Notes under the pieces: generated by a model | What the model was told of the DNA's origin: nothing | Seen by the model: only the letters and a program-made list of their open reading frames with translations | The model's database searches: none | Shown here: positions 6,476 to 15,552 of the stretch, piece after piece | How the letters are laid out: each line of letters starts with the position of its first letter | How positions within the stretch are numbered: position 1 is the first letter of the stretch | Source of the DNA: Bradyrhizobium diversitatis | GTDB lineage: Bacteria; Pseudomonadota; Alphaproteobacteria; Rhizobiales; Xanthobacteraceae | Direction: 5' to 3' | Length of the DNA stretch: 64,000 nucleotides | Assembly: GCF_016031635.1 (NCBI RefSeq) | Contig: NZ_JACEGD010000027.1 | Coordinates: 1-64,000, forward strand | Program-made: the position numbers and the translations under genes

Positions 6476-9061
6476 CTACGCCGACCGCTTCACCGCATCC
6501 TCGCCCGCCGGCGTGATATCAAGCCGCCGCAGCATCGCGCTCGCCTGCTCGGCGCAGTGGTCGATCAGCCAGCGCTCGAAGGCGACAGGAGGCAGCGCGG
6601 GTGAATAGAGGAAGCCCTGGACGATGTCGCAGCCGAGCTCGGCCAGCGTCCTGCGCTGCCCCTCGGTCTCGACGCCCTCGGCGACCACGGTCATGCCGAG
6701 GCCCTGACCGACGCGGACCACGGCGGTCGCGATCGCGAGCGCGCCCGGGTCTTTCTCGATGTCGCGCATGAAACTGCGGTCGATCTTCAATTCGCGGATC
6801 GGCAGATGCGCGAGCCGGCTCAGGCTGGAATAGCCGGTGCCGAAATCGTCCACCGAGAGGCCGACGCCGAGCTCGCGGATCGCGTTCATCGTCTCCAGCG
6901 CTGCGACGCCGTCCTGCATGAACGCGCCTTCGGTAATCTCCAGCATCAGCGCGTCCGGCGGCAGATCGTATTCGGCCAGGATGTCCTTCAGCCGCGCCGC
7001 CAGCGCGACGTTGCGGAAATTTATCGGCGACAGGTTCACCGAGACGCAGGGAATGTTGAGCCCGGCGTGGCGCCAGCTCGCGATCTGCCGGCAGGCCTCG
7101 CGCACAGACCACAGGCCGATCTGCTCGATCAGGCCGCATTCCTCGGCGAGCGGGATGAACTTTGCCGGCGAGACGTCGCCGAGCACGGCATCGCGCCAGC
7201 GCGCCAGCGCTTCGACGCCATGGATCGCGCCGTCGCAGCTGCGGATCTGCGGCTGGTAGCTGAGACTCAGTGCGCCTTCCGCGATCGCGCGGCGCAGTGC
7301 CGCGATCAGGGCCAGCCGCTGCTCGGCGAGCACGTTCATCTCGGCACTGAAGATGCGATGGGTCGAGCGTCCGGCCTGCTTGGCCATGTACATGGCGGCG
7401 TCCGCCTGCTGCATCAAGGTGTCGATATCGGTGGCGTGATCGGGGTAGAGGCTGATGCCGATGCTGGCAGACATCGGCATCAGCTTCGACCCGAGCCGGA
7501 GCGGGCGCGCCAGAGCTTCGGCGATATCGGCCGCGACGCGCTCGGCGCTCTCGACGTTGCGTTGCGGCAGCAGGATGACGAACTCGTCGCCGCCGAGCCG
7601 ACCCAGCATGTCGCCGGGACCGATATGCTCGCGCAGGCGTTGCGCGAGCTGGACCAGGAGCTCGTCGCCGGCCGCGTGACCAAGCGTATCGTTGACGTCC
7701 TTGAAATGATCGACGTCGAGGAAGGCCAGCGCGACATGGCTGCTGGTCGGGCAGGCATCGATGGCCGTGGTGATCAGGTGCCGCAACTGGGCCCGATTGG
7801 GCAGGCCGGTGAGGATGTCGTGATAGGCAAGCCGCGCGATCTCGGCGCGCGCCTCCTTGCGCTCGATCGCGAAGGCGCCGAGGTTGACGCAGGCCTCGAC
7901 GATGCGCCGGTGCCAATTGCTCGGCGCGCGCGGCTCGCGATAGTAAAAGGCGAAGGTCGCGATGACGCGGCCGTCCTTGGCCTTGACCGGGGTCGACCAG
8001 CACGCACGCAGGCCGATCGCGAGCGGCATCGCCTTGTAGGGCTGCCAGCGCGGATCCGTGTCGAGGTCGGTCGCCAGAACCGGTGTACCGTAGAAGGCCG
8101 CGGTGCCGCAGGAGCCGACATTGGGGCCGATCGCGATGCCGTCCAGCGCGCGGGAATAGTCCTCAGGCAGGCTGGGACCGCCGAGCGGATGGATCAGGCC
8201 GGCGGCATCGACGTGAAGCAGCGAACAGACCACGTCGGGCGCGATCTCCTCGACGCGGCGGCACAGCCGGTCGGCAATCTCGCCGATCGGCACCTCGTCG
8301 GCGAGCGCGCTCATGATGAGCTGCTGAAGCGAGCGCAGCTGCTTGGTCTCGGTGATATCCTCGAGCAACGCGAAGATATGCTTGACCCGGCCCTTGCTGT
8401 CGCGGAACGTGTCGATCCGGGCGGAGACCCAGATCTCCTCGCCGTCCTTGTCGTAGACGAGCAGCTCGGCCTCGCCGCGATGTCCGCCACGCATCAGGCG
8501 CCTGACGAGGTTCGCGAGGGCCTTGCGGTCAGTGTGACGACCGGCAACGAGCCCGTCGGCGCTGCGACCTACGGCCTCCTCGCTGGTGTAGCCGAACAGC
8601 GCCGTGAACGCCGAATTGACGTAGACGATGTTCTGCCCGACGTCGGTGATGATCACCGCGCGGTTGGTCTGGTCGGCAACGGCGTGGAGAAGCGCGATCC
8701 TGACGCGCCGATCCGCATCAAGAGTGACGTCGCGAGCGAACACGATGCGATGGGTCGCGCCGCCAATCGTCGTTGATGACATCGACACCAGCGCCTTGAT
8801 GCGGCTGCCGTCGCGCCGCACGAGGCTGATCTCCTCGCGGAACTCCGCGGTCGCGCCGGCCTCGAGACATTTGAGGGTGAGCACTGCGGCGTTGCGGCCG
8901 AGCACTTCGGTCGCAGCGAGCTTCCAGATCCGCTCCGCGGCAGGGTTGAAGTGCGTGATGCGATGCGCGTCATCGACGATGACGACGCCATCCTCGGCGC
9001 GTGCGAGTGCGGCGCGCAGCACGTCCGGCATTTCGGTCGTGGGACAATCGGAGGCGGACAT
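6476..9061 (-). CDS. PAS-PAS-GAF-GGDEF-EAL c-di-GMP enzyme
   Basis: An 861-residue cytosolic protein, since no membrane span is visible. Domains in order: PAS at about 10-120, PAS at about 130-240 (VYVNSAFTALFGYTSEEAVG), GAF at about 255-405, GGDEF at about 410-575 and EAL at about 590-840. The diguanylate cyclase motif GGDEF is intact (490-494). The I-site RxxD is absent (GPGD), so product inhibition at that site is unlikely. The phosphodiesterase motifs EAL (617-619), DDFGTGYSSL and KIDRSF are intact. It may therefore make or break c-di-GMP depending on the input, as in DosP-like proteins. The ligand is unknown; no haem-binding residue can be assigned. It lies upstream of an MFS gene and another GGDEF-EAL gene in the same orientation. 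Confidence 0.95.
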   Translation of the reverse strand: MSASDCPTTEMPDVLRAALARAEDGVVIVDDAHRITHFNPAAERIWKLAATEVLGRNAAVLTLKCLEAGATAEFREEISLVRRDGSRIKALVSMSSTTIGGATHRIVFARDVTLDADRRVRIALLHAVADQTNRAVIITDVGQNIVYVNSAFTALFGYTSEEAVGRSADGLVAGRHTDRKALANLVRRLMRGGHRGEAELLVYDKDGEEIWVSARIDTFRDSKGRVKHIFALLEDITETKQLRSLQQLIMSALADEVPIGEIADRLCRRVEEIAPDVVCSLLHVDAAGLIHPLGGPSLPEDYSRALDGIAIGPNVGSCGTAAFYGTPVLATDLDTDPRWQPYKAMPLAIGLRACWSTPVKAKDGRVIATFAFYYREPRAPSNWHRRIVEACVNLGAFAIERKEARAEIARLAYHDILTGLPNRAQLRHLITTAIDACPTSSHVALAFLDVDHFKDVNDTLGHAAGDELLVQLAQRLREHIGPGDMLGRLGGDEFVILLPQRNVESAERVAADIAEALARPLRLGSKLMPMSASIGISLYPDHATDIDTLMQQADAAMYMAKQAGRSTHRIFSAEMNVLAEQRLALIAALRRAIAEGALSLSYQPQIRSCDGAIHGVEALARWRDAVLGDVSPAKFIPLAEECGLIEQIGLWSVREACRQIASWRHAGLNIPCVSVNLSPINFRNVALAARLKDILAEYDLPPDALMLEITEGAFMQDGVAALETMNAIRELGVGLSVDDFGTGYSSLSRLAHLPIRELKIDRSFMRDIEKDPGALAIATAVVRVGQGLGMTVVAEGVETEGQRRTLAELGCDIVQGFLYSPALPPVAFERWLIDHCAEQASAMLRRLDITPAGEDAVKRSA

Positions 9062-9219
9062 CGTTGGAACCGGACGGCGTCGGGAAGAAGTGGTACTGAA
9101 CCGACGCTAGTGCTCCGATGGTGTCCAAGACGTTTTTGCGGGCCCGTGGTGTCACGCCAAGACGCGATATGCTTAACGCTCTCCGAAGAGGAAACGTCCA
9201 ATGCGATGCTTGAGACAAC

Positions 9220-10518
9220 CTACCGCGCAATACCGCCGGGGAGCTTGTGCAGCCGGCCGGCGACGGCCCGCACCTTGCGCGGCGCGGCCCGCCAGATCGA
9301 GAGCGCCGACAATCCGCTCATGACGATCGCGATGGCAAAGGCAAGCGTGTAGTCGCCGGCACGATCATAGAGGAAGCCCGTCACCCACGGTCCTGCCGCA
9401 CCACCGGCCAGCGCCGCCAGCATGATCGTGCCGAAGATGCTGCCCTGGTGCCTTCCCTGGAAAATCTCGAACACCACCGCCCCCATGATCGAGGTGAGAC
9501 CGTAGCCGAGCGCGCCTTGCGTGAGGACCATCAGGTAAACCAGCCACAGCGACGGCTGGAACTTCAGCGCCATCAGCGCCGCAAAACAGATCGCAAAGCC
9601 CGCGCAGCTGATCGCCCACACCCATTCTCGCCCGATCCGGTCAGAGACATGGCCGAGCAGGATCTGGCCGGGAATTCCGAGCAGGCTGACGATGCCGAGT
9701 GCCCACACCGCAACATTGGCGCTGAAGCCGATGTCGAGCAGGAATTTGGTCTGATGCACCTGCACCGCGTACCAGATGTAAAGGCCGCAGAAATAGCCCA
9801 GCGCAATCCACCAGAAGCGCGCGGTCGCGACGGCGCGTTTCAGCGTCCAGTCGGTACTGACCCAGACGGCGTCGACCACATTGGAGATCGGTTTTGGAGC
9901 GCCTGCGGCCGGGGCGGCATCGCCGTCCGGCTGAAGGCCGATGTCCTCGGGGCGCTTGCGCAGCAATAGATTGATCGGCGCCAGCACGATCAGGACGAGC
10001 AGTCCCATCGCGGTGCAGGCGGTGCGCCACCCGGTCTGCTCGATCAGGTGCTGCACCCAGGGCAGCAGCGTCACCGAGCCGATGCCGACGCCGGCGAAGG
10101 CGATACCGATGGCGAAGCCGCGCTTGCGGATGAACCAGTTCGGCAGGAACAGCGACTGGCCGGAATAGCCGAGGCACACCGAGCCTGCACCAACCATGAC
10201 GCCGATGGTGACATAGAGATGCCACGGCGCGCTGGTCAGCGGTGCCAGCAGCAGCCCGCCGCCCATCAGCACGATGCCGAGCTCCATCACCGCGCGCGGC
10301 CCGGCGCGATCCATCAGGCGGCCGATCAGCGGGCTGACCACGCCCGACACCACAAAGCCGAAGGAGAAGGCGCCCGCCGTGACGCCGCGCTCCCAGCCGA
10401 ACTCGGAGATGATGGGCGGAAAGAACAGCGAAAAGGCGGTACGCGCGTTGACGCCGATGGCCATGGTGACGAAGGTCACGGCGACCACCACCCAGCCGTA
10501 GAAGAACGGAAGCCGCAT
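9220..10518 (-). CDS. MFS transporter, monocarboxylate/oxalate-formate type
   Basis: A 432-residue protein with twelve predicted membrane segments. The start FFYGWVVVAVTFVTMAIG is typical of the monocarboxylate-porter-like group of the major facilitator superfamily. The loop 2-3 motif appears as GRLMDRAGPR, and the central loop carries RKRPEDIGLQPDG, as in many bacterial members. Such carriers move organic acids across the inner membrane; the substrate here is unknown. It lies between two c-di-GMP genes on the same strand, but with gaps of 150 bases or more, so an operon is not certain. The ATG at 10518 has only a weak ribosome binding site. Confidence 0.9.
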   Translation of the reverse strand: MRLPFFYGWVVVAVTFVTMAIGVNARTAFSLFFPPIISEFGWERGVTAGAFSFGFVVSGVVSPLIGRLMDRAGPRAVMELGIVLMGGGLLLAPLTSAPWHLYVTIGVMVGAGSVCLGYSGQSLFLPNWFIRKRGFAIGIAFAGVGIGSVTLLPWVQHLIEQTGWRTACTAMGLLVLIVLAPINLLLRKRPEDIGLQPDGDAAPAAGAPKPISNVVDAVWVSTDWTLKRAVATARFWWIALGYFCGLYIWYAVQVHQTKFLLDIGFSANVAVWALGIVSLLGIPGQILLGHVSDRIGREWVWAISCAGFAICFAALMALKFQPSLWLVYLMVLTQGALGYGLTSIMGAVVFEIFQGRHQGSIFGTIMLAALAGGAAGPWVTGFLYDRAGDYTLAFAIAIVMSGLSALSIWRAAPRKVRAVAGRLHKLPGGIAR

Positions 10519-10670
10519 GTTGTGCTTGTTTCATCCCTAGACGTTCCTTCGGATCATCCGGGGATGCTCTGGTCAAGCGCTTTTTCGCGCATGCCCGCTG
10601 AGCGAGGACGAGGCTTCCACGGCGTCGGACCGGACTTCGTCCCGGCCATCCACACCTCGCCGAGGCGCGT

Positions 10671-13103
10671 TCAGGCGGCGTCGCGCCGCGACGGCTTGGC
10701 CTGCTCGTCGAACTGGATCCCTTCGATCGGTTGCGGCCTGCCCAACAGATAGCCTTGCGCGAAATTGACGCCGAGCACCTTCAGCCGCTCGAACTCCTCG
10801 CACGTCTCGACGCCCTCGGCCGTGACCGACATGTCCAGCCCGCGCGCCAGTGTCACGATCGCGGAGATGATGGCGGAGCTGCGCGGCTGATGCGTGAGGT
10901 TGCGGATGAACGACTTGTCGATCTTGATCTTGTCGAACGGGAACGCGGTCAGGTAGCTGAGCGACGAATAGCCGGTGCCGAAATCGTCGAGCGCCAGCTC
11001 GATCCCGATGCTCTTCAGCCGCTCCATGAAGGCGTGGTTCTCGACCGCGCGCTCCAGCAGCACGGATTCCGTGATCTCGATCTCCAGCCTCTGCGGCGGC
11101 AGGCCGGAATCGGCGAGCGCCGCGCAGATCATGTCGAACAGCTCGGCCTCCTTGAACTGGATCGGCGACAAGTTGACGGCGACCATGAGATCGGAGGGCC
11201 AGCCGGCGGCGTCAGCGCAGGCGCGCCGCAGCACGAATTCGCCGAGCGGCACGATCAGACCGGTCTCTTCCGCTAGCGAGATGAACTGGTCCGGCGGGAT
11301 CAGCCCGCGCGTCGGATGCCGCCAGCGCACCAGCGCCTCGAAGCCGCGCCGTACGCCACTGAGGGCATCGACGAACGGCTGATAGTGCACCTCCAGCTGG
11401 CACTGTGCGATGGCGTCGCGCAGATCTCCTTCCAGCGTATTGCGGGCCTCCAGCTCGGCCGACATCGCCTCGTCGTAGATGGTGAAGCAGTTGCGGCCCG
11501 CCGATTTCGAACGATAAAGCGCGAGGTCGGCTTTCTTCAGGAGCTGCTCCTGATCGCTGCCGTGATCCGGCGAGATCGCGATGCCGATGCTGGTGCCGAT
11601 CTCGACGCGGTGTCCCGGCAGCAGGAAAGGTCTGCTCACGAGCTTGGCGATCTGCGCCGCCAGCTCGGTCGAGCAGGCGCGCTGGTCCTCGCAGGCTTCC
11701 TGGATGATGGCGAATTCGTCGCCGCCGAGCCGCGCCAGCACGTCGTTCGCGCGCATCGCGGATTTCAACCGCTGCGCCACCTGGCGCAGCAGCGCATCGC
11801 CGGCTGCGTGACCGAGGGAGTCGTTGACGTTCTTGAAGCGGTCGAGGTCGAGCATCAGGATCGCGAAGGGCAGACCCGTCACGCCGGATTGCCGGTGCAT
11901 CTCGTCGAGCCGGGTGAGGAAGTAGGCGCGGTTCGGCAGTCCGGTGAGTATGTCGGTCTGGGCAAGTTCGAGCACCCGCCGGTTCGCCTGCGACAGCCGC
12001 CGCGAATTGCGGCTCGCGAGCATCAGATAGGTCGACAGCGACATCGTCAGCAGCATGCCGACGATCAGCACCGCGCCGGCGCGATCGTAAGTCGTCGCCA
12101 GCGGACCGCCGGCGGTTGGAACCGCCCGCACCTGCCAGGCGGTATCGCCGATCTTGAGACTGCCCGACCAGTGCACGGCCTGTGCGATGTCCCGCATCGA
12201 ATGCGGCGCGGTGGCGGCCGACGAGTAGTCCGGCAGCGCTTCCTCTTCGTTGGCGACCTGCGCCGCGAAGGGCGGGTACACGTTCATGCTGACTGCCGGG
12301 CTTGCTCCGGTGGTCACGCGAATGGACTGGATCAGCAGCGGCAGGTCGAAGATGCCGACCACGAAACCGGCGAGATTGCGGCGCCGGTCCGCGATCTCCT
12401 CGCGCGACGTGCCCTTGGCGTAGACGGGAATGGCGACGAGAACGTCGGGCACCCGGCTGCCCCCCTGCTTCGGCTCGAAGAGGCGGGTGCGAATGGCTGC
12501 GACGCGATCGTTGTCGCGCGCGCGCTGCAGCAGCGCCCGGCGCTCCGGAACGGTCGCGTAGTCCATGCCGTAGACCGACGAGGTCTTCGGCTGAGTCGAG
12601 TAGAACACCGGAAAATATTCGTCGCCCTGCGTTGCGGTGACGAATCTCTCACCCTGCAGCGACTTGATCCGATAGCCGGACACGCCGTCGGCGATCGCCG
12701 CAGCTTCGTATTCGGCGCGCTCCTTGCTGTTGACGCGCGGCAACCAGGCAAGGCGCAGCATGCCGGGATGGCGCTCGAACAGGCGGGCGCTGAAGGTCTC
12801 GAATTCGCTGCGAGTGACTTCGTCGCTGGTCGATTCGAACAGCGTGCGCAGCGCGAGAAGCCGTGAGATATACTCGTTCATGCCGTTCTGCATGACGATC
12901 GACTGGGTCTCGGCCGCGTTCTCGAACTCGCCCCGGTTGACGCGATCCTCCCACCGCGCCACGGCGGCAGCGCCCACGATCGAGAACAGCAGGCCGATGC
13001 CGACCGCCACGAGCGCAGGGCGATAAAGCCCGAGCAGCGGCGCGGCACGCCACCATCCGCTCATATGCCTCCGATCCTGATCGTTCTGATCGCGACCGCC
13101 CAT
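10671..13103 (-). CDS. CHASE-GGDEF-EAL membrane c-di-GMP enzyme
   Basis: About 810 residues. A membrane span near residues 28-50, a periplasmic CHASE sensor (about 70-290, with RTLFESTSDEV and FPVFYSTQP), a second span near 340-362, then GGDEF (about 380-540) and EAL (about 555-795). RLGGDEF and FEALVRW, with NLSP, ITES and DDFGTGYSSL, are intact, so both activities are possible. CHASE domains sense small extracellular molecules such as cytokinin-like or peptide ligands. The start is uncertain: ATG at 13103, an in-frame TTG at 13115, or ATG at 13064. A solute-binding protein gene starts 287 bases away on the other strand. Confidence 0.93.
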   Translation of the reverse strand: MGGRDQNDQDRRHMSGWWRAAPLLGLYRPALVAVGIGLLFSIVGAAAVARWEDRVNRGEFENAAETQSIVMQNGMNEYISRLLALRTLFESTSDEVTRSEFETFSARLFERHPGMLRLAWLPRVNSKERAEYEAAAIADGVSGYRIKSLQGERFVTATQGDEYFPVFYSTQPKTSSVYGMDYATVPERRALLQRARDNDRVAAIRTRLFEPKQGGSRVPDVLVAIPVYAKGTSREEIADRRRNLAGFVVGIFDLPLLIQSIRVTTGASPAVSMNVYPPFAAQVANEEEALPDYSSAATAPHSMRDIAQAVHWSGSLKIGDTAWQVRAVPTAGGPLATTYDRAGAVLIVGMLLTMSLSTYLMLASRNSRRLSQANRRVLELAQTDILTGLPNRAYFLTRLDEMHRQSGVTGLPFAILMLDLDRFKNVNDSLGHAAGDALLRQVAQRLKSAMRANDVLARLGGDEFAIIQEACEDQRACSTELAAQIAKLVSRPFLLPGHRVEIGTSIGIAISPDHGSDQEQLLKKADLALYRSKSAGRNCFTIYDEAMSAELEARNTLEGDLRDAIAQCQLEVHYQPFVDALSGVRRGFEALVRWRHPTRGLIPPDQFISLAEETGLIVPLGEFVLRRACADAAGWPSDLMVAVNLSPIQFKEAELFDMICAALADSGLPPQRLEIEITESVLLERAVENHAFMERLKSIGIELALDDFGTGYSSLSYLTAFPFDKIKIDKSFIRNLTHQPRSSAIISAIVTLARGLDMSVTAEGVETCEEFERLKVLGVNFAQGYLLGRPQPIEGIQFDEQAKPSRRDAA

Positions 13104-13390
13104 CTTGATCTGCAAGTCCCCATCGGTACGGCGGCACGAACTTCTGGTTGAGCCGCCGGCGCGACTATCGGACCAGGATCGGGGTTAAGAACTGCCCAAT
13201 TTCGCAAACCGCACCGCCGCGCATCGCGCGGCTTAGTTAACGATTGCCCAGAAAGTTCCGGCAGAGTGGCAGTAACTTGCCGATTTTGCCCGGAGTCTTA
13301 CGGACCGTCGACGCGGCACAAATTAGCGTCCTGTTCAGCCCGCAGGATTTATCGTCTCCGCAACCCATCCTGTATTCGGCAAGCATCCTC

Positions 13391-14557
13391 ATGTCACGAT
13401 CGCCGTTCGCGACCTACGTCGGCTTGACCATCGCATTGTTGGCCGCAGCGATGCTTTCCGCCAAGGGCGACGAAGTCGGCGTCGGCGAGGACGCGATCCT
13501 GTTCGGTCAGGCGGCAGCGCTCGAGGGCCCCTCCTCCGCGCTCGGACAGCGCATGCGGCAAGGCATCGTCGCGGCCTTCACCGAGATCAACGCCAAGGGC
13601 GGCGTCCACGGCCGCAAGCTCCAGCTCATCAGCCGCGACGACGGCTACGACCCCGATCGTTCGGTGACGCAGACGCTGCGCCTGATCGAGGACGACAAGG
13701 TGTTCGCGCTGATCGGCGCGGTCGGCACGCCGACTGCCATCGCGACAATTCCGATCACCAGCACCAGGAACATTCCCTTCATCGGCCCCTTCACCGGCGC
13801 CGAATTCCTCCGCGACCTCGAGCTTCCCAACGTCGTCAACATCCGCGCGAGCTACGGCGCGGAGGCCGAGGCCTGGGTCAAGCACCTCACCGAGGATCGC
13901 CGCTTCACCCGCATCGGCATCTTCTACCAGGACGATTCCTTCGGCCGCGACGGCCTCCTCGGCGTCAAGCGGGCGCTTGCGAGGCGCGGCCTCGAACTCG
14001 CCGCCGAGGGCACTTTCGAGCGCAATACCCGCGCTGTCGCCGCGGCCTTGCGGATGATCAAGCGAGCCGAGCCCGAAGCCGTCGTCATGGTCGGGACCTA
14101 CGGCCCCTGCGCCGAATTCATCAAGCTCGCGCGCCGCAGCGGCTTCTCTCCGACCTTCGTCAACGTCTCCTTCGTCGGCGCCAACGCGCTCGCCGGGGAG
14201 CTTGGCCCGGACGGCGAAGGCGTCGTCGTCTCGCAGGTCGTGCCTTTTCCCTGGGACCGCTCGCTCAAGCTCGTCGCCGACTACCAGAGGGCGCAGCAGG
14301 CGTTCGATCCGACGCTGACGCCGGACTTCGTGTCGCTCGAAGGCTATATCTCCGGTCGCCTCGCGGCCGCGGCGCTGGAAAGGGCCGGACCGCAGCCGAC
14401 GCGCGCGAGCCTATTGCGCACCATCAACGATATCGGCCGTTTCGACATCAGCGGCACCATCGTCACCGTCGGCCCGCGCATGATCGATACGCCGCCGAAG
14501 GTGTTTTTGACGGTGATCCAGAAGGACGGATCGTTCAGGGCGGTGGATCGGCTGTAG
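13391..14557 (+). CDS. Branched-chain-type ABC substrate-binding protein
   Basis: A 388-residue periplasmic protein of the LivJ/LivK-like fold. The signal peptide is residues 1 to about 24 (FATYVGLTIALLAAAMLSA). Family marks follow: ILFGQAAALEGPSSALGQRMRQG, then GGVHGRKLQLISRDDGYDP, and the hinge region DKVFALIGAVGTPT. The start at 13391 places the signal peptide at the N-terminus; an ATG at 13244 would put 49 non-family residues in front. There are no permease or ATPase genes beside it. It may be an orphan binding protein serving a distant transporter, or feed a sensor such as the divergent CHASE protein (inference). It converges with the dehydrogenase gene six bases away. Confidence 0.9.
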   Translation: MSRSPFATYVGLTIALLAAAMLSAKGDEVGVGEDAILFGQAAALEGPSSALGQRMRQGIVAAFTEINAKGGVHGRKLQLISRDDGYDPDRSVTQTLRLIEDDKVFALIGAVGTPTAIATIPITSTRNIPFIGPFTGAEFLRDLELPNVVNIRASYGAEAEAWVKHLTEDRRFTRIGIFYQDDSFGRDGLLGVKRALARRGLELAAEGTFERNTRAVAAALRMIKRAEPEAVVMVGTYGPCAEFIKLARRSGFSPTFVNVSFVGANALAGELGPDGEGVVVSQVVPFPWDRSLKLVADYQRAQQAFDPTLTPDFVSLEGYISGRLAAAALERAGPQPTRASLLRTINDIGRFDISGTIVTVGPRMIDTPPKVFLTVIQKDGSFRAVDRL

Positions 14558-14563
14558 GGCCCT

Positions 14564-15541
14564 TCACGGCCGCCGCATCCAGCGGTCGGCGTTGACCGCA
14601 CCTGGCGGCACCTCGCCTTTGACGATGGCCTCGACTTGCCGCACGGTTTCCAGCGACTGATATTCGATCGCCTGCGGCGTCAGCCCGCCGACATGCGGCG
14701 TGGCGATCACATTGGGCAGCTTCGCCAGCTCGGGCGTCGGCATCTGGTCGGGTGCGCGGCCGACATCCATCGCCGCGCCGGCGATGCGGCCCCCGCGCAG
14801 TGCGCGCGCCAGTGCGGCTTCGTCGACGAGATTGCCGCGCGAGAGATTGACGAAGACTGCACGCCTCTGCATGCGCGACAGCGCCGCTTCGCCGATCAGG
14901 TTCTCGGTCTGCTCGTTGGCAATGGCGAGGCAAACGACGTAGTCCGATGCGGCGAGCAGCTCGTCGAGACCGACCTGGCGGATGGCGCTGTCGCTGACGT
15001 TCGCGAAGGGATCGGCGACCAGCACCTCCATGCGCAGCACCTTTGCCACTTCGGCAAGATAGCGCCCGATGCTGCCATAGCCGATGATGCCGATTCGGCT
15101 GCCGGCGAGCTGGCGGCCCATCCGCGCCTCCGCCTTGCGACCGGCCTGATAGTCGGCAGTGGTCCGCGACACCCCGCGGGAGAGATCGACCATGAAGCCG
15201 AGCGCGAGCTCGGCCACCGCCTGCACGAAGCCGGGTCCGGCGCGGGTCACGAGCACGCCGGCCTCCGAGGCCGCTTCGACGTTGACGTTGCGGATGTCGA
15301 CGGCGCAGCGGACGAAGGCTCGCAGGTGCGGCAATTGCGCAAAGATCTCGCCGCAGCCCTCGGTCATGCGATCGGCGACGATGATGTCTGCCTCTTTGGC
15401 GGCGCGTACGAGGCCGGCTGCGTCCAGCGGGTCATCGCCCTCGTGCAGGATCACCTCGGCGGCCGCGCGCAGGCCGTTCAGGCTGCGATCACCATAGTAA
15501 TTGCGCCGCATCTCCGGCGTGTGAGCCAGCAGGACCTTCAC
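14564..15541 (-). CDS. D-2-hydroxyacid dehydrogenase family protein
   Basis: A 325-residue NAD(P)-dependent oxidoreductase fold. The dinucleotide-binding loop is GIIGYGSIGRYLAEVAK. The catalytic Arg lies in NLSRGNLVDEAAL, and the catalytic His in TPHVGG. The stretch that normally carries the catalytic Glu (DVFxxEP) reads DVGRAPDQMP, so that Glu seems missing. I recall this variant as a recognisable subgroup. The start is the GTG at 15541, eleven bases after the TRAP permease stop and preceded by AGGGGGCTGCC. The longer frame from 15592 would overlap the permease gene. It is last in the TRAP operon and probably acts on the imported 2-hydroxy or 2-oxo acid (inference). Confidence 0.88.
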   Translation of the reverse strand: MKVLLAHTPEMRRNYYGDRSLNGLRAAAEVILHEGDDPLDAAGLVRAAKEADIIVADRMTEGCGEIFAQLPHLRAFVRCAVDIRNVNVEAASEAGVLVTRAGPGFVQAVAELALGFMVDLSRGVSRTTADYQAGRKAEARMGRQLAGSRIGIIGYGSIGRYLAEVAKVLRMEVLVADPFANVSDSAIRQVGLDELLAASDYVVCLAIANEQTENLIGEAALSRMQRRAVFVNLSRGNLVDEAALARALRGGRIAGAAMDVGRAPDQMPTPELAKLPNVIATPHVGGLTPQAIEYQSLETVRQVEAIVKGEVPPGAVNADRWMRRP

Positions 15542-15552
15542 GGCAGCCCCCT

